A stretch of 64,000 nucleotides of DNA from Gp6-AA40 sp032156805 (GTDB lineage: Bacteria; Acidobacteriota; Vicinamibacteria; Vicinamibacterales; UBA2999). Below are positions 8,593-16,294 of the stretch, piece after piece. The stretch is from positions 1 to 64,000 of the forward strand of contig JALDXQ010000006.1 of assembly GCA_032156805.1 (NCBI GenBank). The letters are read 5' to 3'. How positions within the stretch are numbered: position 1 is the first letter of the stretch; the number at the start of each line of letters is the position of its first letter. The position numbers and the translations under genes are program-made. The notes beneath the pieces were generated by a model that ran no database searches, was not told where the DNA came from, and saw only the letters and a list, made by a program, of their open reading frames with translations.

Positions 8593-11500
8593 ATGTGTAT
8601 TCTCGCGAGGCGATCGGTGGCGACCCTTTTGGTGGTCTTGCTTCTCCCCGCGGCTGCGTACGCGCAGGCCGCTATCACAGGCGTGGTCCGCGACTCGTCC
8701 GGTGCAGTGCTGCCGGGTGTCACGGTTGAAGCTGCAAGTCCCGTCCTGATCGAGCGCACGCGCTCAGTCGTCAGCGACGACACCGGTCAATATCGCATCG
8801 TCGACCTCCGTCCAGGTACGTACTCCCTGACGTTTACTCTACCCGGCTTTAATACCGTAAAGCGCGAAGGCATCGAGCTGACGGGCGAATTCGTCGCTAC
8901 GGTCAGCGCCGAGCTGCGCGTTGGCGCCCTCGAGGAAACCGTGACCGTCACCGGCGAATCGCCGACCGTCGACGTGCAGAGCACGCGCGTACAGAACATC
9001 GTGGACAAGGAAGTGCTCGCGGCAATTCCATCGTCACGCGGCGCCACCGGGATTCAGTCGCTGGTGCCGGGCATGAGCAGCAACGGCGACGCCGGCGGCA
9101 TTACCGGCGGGAGCGGTGGCATGGCCGGCTTCATCCACGGCGCGCGCGCCTCTGATTCGCGAACCCTGCACGACGGTATCAACACCGGGTGGGCCGGCGC
9201 CAACTCGAACGCTGCCGTTTCCAACGTGGCGGGCTCGCAGGAGACAGTGCTCACGGTATCGGGAGGACTGGGCGAAGCCGAAACCGCGGGTGCGACGCTG
9301 AATATCATCCCGCGCGACGGCGGGAACGAATTCAGCGGAACGGTGTTCCTCTCGGGCGCCAGCGGCAGCATGCAGGGCAGCAACTACACCGACGACCTGA
9401 GAGCGGCCGGACTGCGGTCGCCCGCAGAGCTCAGGCACGTGGTCGACTTCAACCCGATGGGCGGCGGACGCATCGTCCGCGACAAGCTCTGGTTCTACGG
9501 GACGTATCGCGAGGTCGTCGCCGAGAACACGATCCCGGGCATTTTCTTCAACCGGAACGCAGGCGATCCGACCAAGTGGCTCGTCGACTTCGACACCAGC
9601 CGGCCCTCCTACGGGGACAGCGTGACTCGAAACATGATCGGGCGACTCACCTGGCAGGTGTCGCCGCGCAACAAGGTGAGTTTCAGCCACTCCCAACAGT
9701 ACGACCGGCAGAACAAGGAAGGGGGCGGCACCGCGACGCGCACACCGGAAGCGCAGGGCCTCAGACTCTATACACCCGGGTTCATTCAGACAGCGACATG
9801 GGCATCGCCGATCACCAACCGGTTGCTGGCCGAGGCTGGCTGGGGCAACTACTTCTCCGTGTACGCCAACCTGAAGCCGCGGATCGATGGCACGCACAAC
9901 CCCGATCTGATCTCGATCCTCGAGCAGTGCTCCGCCGGCTGCGCGAACAACGGCGGCATCGCCGGGTTGATCTATCGTTACAACCTCCCCCTGCAGCAGG
10001 GATTCGAGGACCATCAAATCGGCACGATCGCTCAGACGCGCGCCGCGCTCTCGTACATCCCGGGCTCGCACAACCTGAAGTTCGGCTATCAGGGCAACGT
10101 CAGCCACCCGAGCCAGTCGTACTTCAACACGACGCCGTTCATTCAGTACCGGTTCAACAACGGCATTCCCAACCAGCTGACGCAGACCGGTGTGTTTCCC
10201 GGGACAATCAAGCTGCAGCGCAACATCCTCATGCACTCCCTGTACGCGCAGGACACGTACACCCGTGACCGGCTGACGCTTCAGGGCGCTCTTCGCTTCG
10301 ACAGTATCGGGACCGGCTACCCGGACACGGGCGTCGGCGGCCCCAACTATCAGCTCATGCCGACCCCGTTGTTCTGGGCTGCCGGGACCACGGACGAAGT
10401 CCACTGGAAGGACATCACGCCTCGCATCGGGGCGGCGTACGACCTGTTCGGCAACGGCCGAACCGCCGTCAAGTTCAACCTCGGAAAGTACGTGACCGCG
10501 CTCACGGCCAGCAACAGTGACCTCGATCAGCATCCCCTCATCCGCATGACTCTCCAGACGACGCGGACGTGGAACGACGCGAACACCAACTTCCGACCGG
10601 ATTGCGACCTGGTCAGTCCGACCGCCAACGGCGAGTGCGGACGCATGGACCAGCAGAACTTCGGCCAGGAAACTTTCACCAAGACCTTCGACCAGGACTT
10701 GCTCAACGGCTGGGGCAAGCGGACGTACAACTGGGAAATGGGTGTGTCCGTGCAGCAGGAGTTGCTCCCGCGTGTCGGCTTGACGGTCGGTTACGTCCGC
10801 CGCTGGTACGGCAACTTCTACACCGCTGACAACACGCAAACGACTGCCGCGGACTACACGCCGTTCAGCATTCCGATTCCAGTGGACCCGCGCCTCCCGG
10901 GCGGCGGTGGCGGGACGGTGTCCGGACTCTACAACCTGGTCCCGGGCAAGGTCGGGCAGGAAGTGATGTACTCACAACAGGCCTCGAACTTCGGCGAGCA
11001 GATCGAACGCTGGCAGGGCATCGACGTTACCCTCAACGCGCGGCTGCGGAACGGGCTGACGCTCCAGGGTGGCACGAGCACGGGCGCGCGCTTCCAGGAC
11101 AACTGTGCGATCCGCTCGATTCTTCCGGAGACGTACTCCTGGGACAACACCGTCGCGGTACAGACCACGCGCGTCAGCACGCTGCATAGTTCGACGGCGA
11201 CGTCGGGACTTCAGAACTACTCCTGCCGTGTCGACGAACCGATGCAGACGTCGTTCCGCGGGCTTGCGACGTACACCGTCCCGAAGATCGACGTCCAGGT
11301 GAGCGGAACGTGGCGGAGCGACCCGGGCGTCGAGCAGCGTGCTGACTACGTCGTCACGAGCGCGGTCGCGCAGCCGTCACTTGGACGCCCACTCTCGTCG
11401 GGCAACGTGACCGTGAACCTGGTGCCGCGCGGCACGCTGTATGGTGAACGCATCAACAACATCGACCTGCGTGTTGCCAAGATTCTCCGGTTTGGACCGA

Positions 11501-11655
11501 CCCGTGCGCAGTTCGGCTTCGACGTCTACAACGTGCTGAACAGTGATGCCGTCACGTTGTACAACAACGGCTACTCACCCACCGGTGCATGGCTCACGCC
11601 GACGGCGATCCTGCCGGCGCGCTACCTGCGGCTCAACATGCAGCTCGACTTCTAA
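8593..11655 (+). CDS. Oar-like TonB-dependent receptor, copy 2
   Basis: The paralogue has about 1020 residues and the same plan: signal peptide (SVATLLVVLLLPAAAYAQ), carboxypeptidase-regulatory-like domain, plug, large barrel and C-terminal LNMQLDF. The ATG at 8593 sits behind GGAGGAGG. Compared with copies 1 and 3 it lacks about ten residues in an extracellular-loop-like region near residue 680 (the NDSFYPIGDPRR segment) and has other loop differences, such as CSAGCANNGGI in place of CSNATLCPQFGGI. Such loop divergence on a conserved barrel is what one expects if the copies bind different ligands. A GC-rich hairpin 50 bp downstream may terminate it. Confidence 0.93.
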   Translation: MCILARRSVATLLVVLLLPAAAYAQAAITGVVRDSSGAVLPGVTVEAASPVLIERTRSVVSDDTGQYRIVDLRPGTYSLTFTLPGFNTVKREGIELTGEFVATVSAELRVGALEETVTVTGESPTVDVQSTRVQNIVDKEVLAAIPSSRGATGIQSLVPGMSSNGDAGGITGGSGGMAGFIHGARASDSRTLHDGINTGWAGANSNAAVSNVAGSQETVLTVSGGLGEAETAGATLNIIPRDGGNEFSGTVFLSGASGSMQGSNYTDDLRAAGLRSPAELRHVVDFNPMGGGRIVRDKLWFYGTYREVVAENTIPGIFFNRNAGDPTKWLVDFDTSRPSYGDSVTRNMIGRLTWQVSPRNKVSFSHSQQYDRQNKEGGGTATRTPEAQGLRLYTPGFIQTATWASPITNRLLAEAGWGNYFSVYANLKPRIDGTHNPDLISILEQCSAGCANNGGIAGLIYRYNLPLQQGFEDHQIGTIAQTRAALSYIPGSHNLKFGYQGNVSHPSQSYFNTTPFIQYRFNNGIPNQLTQTGVFPGTIKLQRNILMHSLYAQDTYTRDRLTLQGALRFDSIGTGYPDTGVGGPNYQLMPTPLFWAAGTTDEVHWKDITPRIGAAYDLFGNGRTAVKFNLGKYVTALTASNSDLDQHPLIRMTLQTTRTWNDANTNFRPDCDLVSPTANGECGRMDQQNFGQETFTKTFDQDLLNGWGKRTYNWEMGVSVQQELLPRVGLTVGYVRRWYGNFYTADNTQTTAADYTPFSIPIPVDPRLPGGGGGTVSGLYNLVPGKVGQEVMYSQQASNFGEQIERWQGIDVTLNARLRNGLTLQGGTSTGARFQDNCAIRSILPETYSWDNTVAVQTTRVSTLHSSTATSGLQNYSCRVDEPMQTSFRGLATYTVPKIDVQVSGTWRSDPGVEQRADYVVTSAVAQPSLGRPLSSGNVTVNLVPRGTLYGERINNIDLRVAKILRFGPTRAQFGFDVYNVLNSDAVTLYNNGYSPTGAWLTPTAILPARYLRLNMQLDF

Positions 11656-11656
11656 A

Positions 11657-11700
11657 ACACGAAGCGCACGAAGATCGCGAAGAGCACGAAGAGCATGAAG
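11657..11700. repeat. CACGAAG-type short tandem repeat
   Basis: Six or so degenerate copies of a 9-bp word (CACGAAGAG, CGCGAAGAG, CATGAAG) follow the stop of receptor 2. The same word type occurs in the first codons of the ankyrin gene near 725-750. It has no coding sense and looks like a spreading low-complexity repeat. Confidence 0.5.
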
Positions 11701-11703
11701 TAG

Positions 11704-11729
11704 GGCGGGTCCTGATTGCTGGACCCGCC
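11704..11729. terminator. GC-rich hairpin after receptor 2
   Basis: GGCGGGTCC, an 8-nt loop and GGACCCGCC form a perfect 9-bp stem about 50 bp behind the receptor stop. There is no strong T-run after it, only CTTACC. A near-identical hairpin follows the heme peroxidase gene. Confidence 0.55.
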
Positions 11730-11876
11730 TTACCACGTCCCCTTCATCCAACCGCTACAGATTCTCCTTCCTGGAAATACAGCCTTCCTCTGATGGGCAA
11801 CCGCCCGCCCCGCCTGTAGTGTCCACGACGTGTCGTCGCCAACTCGTTGGAAATCACGGTCATCAGGAGATACACG

Positions 11877-14800
11877 ATGTGGACATGCTCCCGGTGTTCG
11901 GCAGTGGCTCTGGCCGGTCTGCTCATCCTTCCCGCGGCGGCGTTCGCGCAAGCCGCGATCACAGGTGTCGTCAGGGATCCGTCGGGTGGCGTGCTCCCCG
12001 GCGTCACTGTCGAAGCTGCAAGCCCTGCACTGATTGAAAAGGTCCGATCGGTAAGCACCGACGGAACGGGCCAGTACCGAATCGTCGATCTGAGAACGGG
12101 CACCTACACGGTGACGTTCTCACTCCCAGGCTTCAGCACCGTCAAGCGTGATGGCATCGTGCTCAGCGGCGACTTCGTGGCCACGGTCAGCGCCGAGTTG
12201 CGCGTCGGCGCGCTCGAGGAGACGGTTACCGTTACCGGTGAATCGCCCACTGTGGACGTCCAGAGTGCACGCGTCCAGACCATCGTTGACCGCGACGTCA
12301 TCGCTGCGATCCCGTCGTCACGGAACGCGACCGGCATCCAGTCATTGGTGCCGGGCATGAGCAGCAACGGTGATTCCGGAGGCATCACCGGTGGGACCGG
12401 CGGGATGGCGGGCTTCATTCACGGCGCCCGCGCCTCCGATTCGCGAACGCTCCATGACGGCATCAACACCGGCTGGGCCGGTGCAAACTCGAACGCGGCG
12501 ATCTCGAACGTGGCTGGCTCGCAGGAAATCGTCCTGACGACATCGGGAGGCCTGGGAGAAGCCGAGACCGCGGGCGCGGTCCTGAACGTCATTCCCCGCG
12601 ACGGCGGCAATACCTTCAGCGGCACGCTCTTCATGTCCGGCGCGGACGGATCGTGGCAGGGCAGCAACTACACGCAGGAGCTCCGTGATGCGGGACTGCG
12701 ATCGCCGCAGCAGCTCAGGAAGGTCTTCGAGTTCAACCCGATGGGTGGCGGACGCATCATCCGCGACAAGCTGTGGTTCTACCTGACCTACCGCGAGCTC
12801 AGTGCCGAGAACACCGTACCCGGGATGTTCACCAACCGGAACGCCGGTGATCCGACCAAGTGGGTGGTCGACTTCGATACCGCCACGGCCGCCTACAACG
12901 ACAACATCGACCGCAATGCCATTGCGCGCATCACGTGGCAGATCTCACCGCGCAACAAACTCAGCCTGAGCCACTCGCAGCAGTACAGCAGGCGCAATGC
13001 CGACGGCGGCGGCCAACCGACGCGCACGCCGGAAGCCGTGGGTCTCACGCTCTACAACCCCGGCTTCGTTCAGACGGCATCGTGGGCCTCGCCGTTTACC
13101 AACCGCCTCCTCTTCGAGGCCGGATGGGCCGACTACTTCGCCAATTACGCCAACTCGGCGCCGCGCATCGACGGCACGCACAACAACGGCATGATCTCGG
13201 TTGTCGAACAGTGCTCGAACGCGACGCTCTGTCCGCAGTTCGGTGGCATTCCCAACCTCGTCTACCGCCTTCACCAGCCGCTCCAACAGGGATTCGAGGA
13301 TCATCAGATCGGTACTATCGCGCAGATGCGGGCCTCGGTATCGTACATACCGGGAGCGCATAACTTGAAGTTCGGCTATCAGGGCAACGTCAGCCACCCG
13401 AGCCAGAGCTATTTCAACTTCACGCCGTTCATCCAGTACCGATTCAATAACGGCATCCCGAATCGGCTCACGCAGACCGGCGTCTATCCGGGTACGGTGA
13501 AGTTCCAGCGCAACATCCTGATGACGTCGTTCTACGCACAGGACACGTACACCCGTGCGCGCCTGACCCTGCAGGGTGGCATCCGGTACGACGGCATTGG
13601 CACCGGCTACCCCGATGGCGGTGTCGGCGGCCCCGACTATCAGCTGATGCCGACCCGAATCTTCTACGCGGCGGGAACGACTGATGAAATCCACTGGAAG
13701 GACGTCACTCCCCGAATCGGCGCAGCGTACGACCTGTTCGGCAACGGCCGAACCGCGATCAAGTTCAACATCGGCAAGTACCTGACGGCGCTCACCGCCA
13801 GCAACAGCGATCTCGATCTCAACCCGCTCATCCGCACCAACCTGCAGACGACGCGCACGTGGAATGATTCGTTCTACCCAATTGGCGATCCGCGCCGGGC
13901 GAACTACGTGCCCGACTGCGAACTGACCAGCCCGGACGCGAACGCCGAATGCGGCAGGATGGACAACCAGAACTTCGGACAGGAGGCGTTCACCAAGATC
14001 TTCGACCCGGAGCTGATCCACGGGTGGGGTAAGCGGACCTATAACTGGGAGATGGGAGTATCCGTTCAACAGGAGCTGCTACCTCGCGTCGGGCTGACGG
14101 TCGGCTACGTCCGCCGCTGGTTCGGCAACTTCTACACGGCAGACAACCGCAGCACTACCGCGGCCGACTACACGCCGTTCAGCATTCCGATTCCGGTCGA
14201 TCCTCGGCTCCCGGGCGGCGGTGGCGGCACGGTCACCGGCCTGTACAACCTGGTGCCGGACAAGGTCGGCGAGGAAGAGATGTACCAGCAGCTCTCCTCG
14301 AACTTCGGCGAGATGATCGAGAACTGGCACGGCATCGACATGAGCCTCAACGCGCGCTTGCGCAACGGTCTCACGCTTCAGGGGGGCACCAGCACCGGGC
14401 GTCGCATGCAGGACAACTGCGCAATTCGGGCCGCGCTGCCGGAGACCTACTCGTGGGACAACACGGTCGCGGTCCAGACGACGCGCGTGACGACGACGAC
14501 GGGCACGACGGCGACCTCGGGGTTGCAGAACTACTCCTGCCGCGTCGTCGAACCCATGCAAACCTCGTTTCGAGGTCTCGCCTCATATGTCGTTCCGAAA
14601 ATTGACGTGCAGGTAAGCGGCACGTGGCGGAGCGACCCGGGCAACGAGCTCCGTGCCGACTACGTCGTCACGAACGCGATCGCCTCGCCTTCGTTGGGCC
14701 GCAATCTGTCGTCAGGCAACGTCACCGTCAACCTGATCCCGCGTGGCACCCTATACGGAGCGCGTGTCAACAACATCGACCTCCGGATTGCGAAGATCCT

Positions 14801-14984
14801 CCGATTCCGTGGAGCACGCATGCAATTCGGCGCCGATGTCTACAACCTGCTGAACACCGACGTGGTCACCGCTTACAACAACGGCTACTCCGCACCGACA
14901 GCGACGCGGGAGAGCATCTGGCTCACCCCGACAGCTATTCTGCCGGCGCGTTACGTGCGGCTCAACATGCAGCTGGATTTCTGA
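11877..14984 (+). CDS. Oar-like TonB-dependent receptor, copy 3
   Basis: It has about 1035 residues, with signal peptide (ALAGLLILPAAAFAQ), carboxypeptidase-regulatory-like domain, plug and barrel as in copies 1 and 2. The start at 11877 follows CAGGAGATACACG; a longer reading from 11847 would add ten unlikely residues before the signal. From about residue 140 on it follows copy 1 closely (for example CSNATLCPQFGGIPNLVYRL is shared). Its first residues and its upstream region differ from the nearly identical leaders of copies 1 and 2, so it may be controlled separately. A hairpin repeat follows the stop. Confidence 0.93.
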   Translation: MWTCSRCSAVALAGLLILPAAAFAQAAITGVVRDPSGGVLPGVTVEAASPALIEKVRSVSTDGTGQYRIVDLRTGTYTVTFSLPGFSTVKRDGIVLSGDFVATVSAELRVGALEETVTVTGESPTVDVQSARVQTIVDRDVIAAIPSSRNATGIQSLVPGMSSNGDSGGITGGTGGMAGFIHGARASDSRTLHDGINTGWAGANSNAAISNVAGSQEIVLTTSGGLGEAETAGAVLNVIPRDGGNTFSGTLFMSGADGSWQGSNYTQELRDAGLRSPQQLRKVFEFNPMGGGRIIRDKLWFYLTYRELSAENTVPGMFTNRNAGDPTKWVVDFDTATAAYNDNIDRNAIARITWQISPRNKLSLSHSQQYSRRNADGGGQPTRTPEAVGLTLYNPGFVQTASWASPFTNRLLFEAGWADYFANYANSAPRIDGTHNNGMISVVEQCSNATLCPQFGGIPNLVYRLHQPLQQGFEDHQIGTIAQMRASVSYIPGAHNLKFGYQGNVSHPSQSYFNFTPFIQYRFNNGIPNRLTQTGVYPGTVKFQRNILMTSFYAQDTYTRARLTLQGGIRYDGIGTGYPDGGVGGPDYQLMPTRIFYAAGTTDEIHWKDVTPRIGAAYDLFGNGRTAIKFNIGKYLTALTASNSDLDLNPLIRTNLQTTRTWNDSFYPIGDPRRANYVPDCELTSPDANAECGRMDNQNFGQEAFTKIFDPELIHGWGKRTYNWEMGVSVQQELLPRVGLTVGYVRRWFGNFYTADNRSTTAADYTPFSIPIPVDPRLPGGGGGTVTGLYNLVPDKVGEEEMYQQLSSNFGEMIENWHGIDMSLNARLRNGLTLQGGTSTGRRMQDNCAIRAALPETYSWDNTVAVQTTRVTTTTGTTATSGLQNYSCRVVEPMQTSFRGLASYVVPKIDVQVSGTWRSDPGNELRADYVVTNAIASPSLGRNLSSGNVTVNLIPRGTLYGARVNNIDLRIAKILRFRGARMQFGADVYNLLNTDVVTAYNNGYSAPTATRESIWLTPTAILPARYVRLNMQLDF

Positions 14985-14992
14985 TACTCGTC

Positions 14993-15064
14993 AACTCCCA
15001 ACTTCCAATTCCCAATTCCCAACAATTAAGGCGCTTTGGGAGTTGGGCGTTGGAAGTTGGAAAT
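14993..15064. repeat. CCCAA(C/T)TT-type hairpin repeat after receptor 3
   Basis: Units AACTCCCAACTTCCAATT and CCCAATTCCCAAC face TTGGGAGTTGGGCG and TTGGAAGTTGGAAA around a loop containing AATTAAGGCGC. The stem is long and imperfect. It is the same family as the element after receptor 1 and lies between receptor 3 and the next promoter. Confidence 0.65.
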
Positions 15065-15083
15065 CGATCTGATGGACGGCGGG

Positions 15084-15089
15084 TATACT
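15084..15089 (+). promoter_or_regulatory. Candidate -10 close to a start codon
   Basis: TATACT lies 11 nt before the ATG at 15101 with no Shine-Dalgarno site between. The transcript would carry a leader of only about 5 nt. Confidence 0.4.
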
Positions 15090-15100
15090 CAGCCGTCCTC

Positions 15101-15610
15101 ATGAATTTTGATCCATTCCTCTTGTGGGTGGAGTCGACTGCCCTCAGTCAATGGGTCGTGGGCTCGCCCTCGATCTTCGCGTTTCCCGGCATCCTCGTGC
15201 TGCATGCCATCGGTATGGGTTTCGCGGTCGGCATCAGCGCCGCCATGGACCTTCGAATTCTCGGCGTGGCGCCTGAAATCCCGTTCGCCGAGATGCGCCG
15301 ACTGCTCCCAATCCTGTGGGCGGGCTTCTGGTTGAACGCGGTTTCAGGGTTCCTGCTGCTCGTGGGCTACCCCACCAAAGCGCTCACCAACCCCGTCTTC
15401 TATCTGAAGTTGATACTCATCGCCGTGGCCATGGTGCTGATGGTTCGGATCAGTCGAACCACGTTCGAGACTCGGTTGGAATCGGCCGATGCCAGGTTCC
15501 CGTCACGTCTGCGGCGCCTCGCCCTGATCTCGCTACTGTGCTGGGCCGGCGCAATCACCGCCGGACGGCTGCTCGCCTACACTTACTCGCGGCTCACACA
15601 GACGTACTAG
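15101..15610 (+). CDS. Small four-helix membrane protein, DUF6644-like, copy A
   Basis: This 169-residue protein has about four hydrophobic helices: GSPSIFAFPGILVLHAIGMG, the LLPILWAGFWLNAVSGFLLL segment, VFYLKLILIAVAMVLM and LALISLLCWAGAITAGRLLA. It has the layout of acidobacterial and proteobacterial small membrane proteins I know as DUF6644 or DUF2214-like. A histidine in helix one (LHAIGMG) and an Arg in the last helix are shared with the next gene. No function is known. The ATG at 15101 is the only start that leaves the hydrophobic core intact. The next gene begins 8 bp after the stop, so the two form an operon and may make a heteromer. Confidence 0.75.
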   Translation: MNFDPFLLWVESTALSQWVVGSPSIFAFPGILVLHAIGMGFAVGISAAMDLRILGVAPEIPFAEMRRLLPILWAGFWLNAVSGFLLLVGYPTKALTNPVFYLKLILIAVAMVLMVRISRTTFETRLESADARFPSRLRRLALISLLCWAGAITAGRLLAYTYSRLTQTY

Positions 15611-15618
15611 GCCCGGAT

Positions 15619-16167
15619 ATGCACTTGCACGATTTCCAAATCTGGCTGGTGACGACGATTGGCGGCAGGAGCATAATCGCGGAAGTCATGCGCACGGCAT
15701 GGGCGTGGCCGATTGCCGAGAGCCTGCACTTCCTCGGCCTGTGCCTGCTCGTCGGCTCCATCGGGACCTTCGATTTACGGCTGCTGGGCGTAGCGAGACG
15801 TGTGCCGATTGCTTCGGTCCATCGCTTCATCCCCTGGGGGCTGCTCGGGTTCGCGATCAATATCGCCACCGGCACGCTCTTCATCCTGACCGAGCCGGAT
15901 CAGTACATTTACAACCCCTCCTTCCACTACAAGCTGCTCTTCATGACCATCGGCGGTCTGAATGCGGCGACCTTCTATCTGACGTCCTATCGCCGTGTCT
16001 TTGGTCCCGACGCGCCGCTCGATGCGCCGCGACACGCCAAGGTGATTGCGGCGGTTTCGCTCTGCGCGTGGATTTGCGTCATTACGGGGGGGCGCCTCCT
16101 CACCTTCTATCGTCCCGCGCCATGTGAGGGTCAACGGACCGAGTTGCTTCTGACATGCGCGCCATGA
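15619..16167 (+). CDS. Small four-helix membrane protein, DUF6644-like, copy B
   Basis: The protein has 182 residues and the same topology as its upstream neighbour: ESLHFLGLCLLVGSIGTFDL, the FIPWGLLGFAINIATGTLFI segment, YKLLFMTIGGLNAATFYLT and VIAAVSLCAWICVITGGRLL. Shared positions include the LH in helix one, the DLRLLGVA/DLRILGVA stretch after it, the FxxKxL motif before helix three and GRLL near the end, so the genes arose by tandem duplication. It carries a short extra C-terminal tail with two cysteines. Function is unknown; a heme or metal role through the paired histidines is possible but unproven. Confidence 0.75.
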   Translation: MHLHDFQIWLVTTIGGRSIIAEVMRTAWAWPIAESLHFLGLCLLVGSIGTFDLRLLGVARRVPIASVHRFIPWGLLGFAINIATGTLFILTEPDQYIYNPSFHYKLLFMTIGGLNAATFYLTSYRRVFGPDAPLDAPRHAKVIAAVSLCAWICVITGGRLLTFYRPAPCEGQRTELLLTCAP

Positions 16168-16204
16168 GGGCACCCAATTCCAAGGAATCAATTACACGGA
16201 TCGA

Positions 16205-16233
16205 TTGTTTTTCGTACACCTCTGATGCACAAT
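16205..16233 (+). promoter_or_regulatory. Candidate promoter of the PEGA pseudokinase gene
   Basis: TTGTTT, a 17-bp spacer and CACAAT resemble a weak sigma70 promoter. The surrounding DNA is noticeably more AT-rich than average for the window. Confidence 0.4.
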
Positions 16234-16244
16234 TCACGTAAAAA

Positions 16245-16265
16245 CCCGTATGGTTACGGTACGGG
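16245..16265. promoter_or_regulatory. Nested dyad CCCGTA-N9-TACGGG
   Basis: CCCGTA and TACGGG are perfect inverted arms 9 bp apart. Inside them CCGTA-TGGT-TACGG forms an alternative hairpin. It lies just downstream of the candidate promoter and about 30 bp before the ATG, where an operator or a switching RNA hairpin would fit. Confidence 0.4.
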
Positions 16266-16294
16266 AATAGCACCAGGCAGGTGACCGAAACCGC

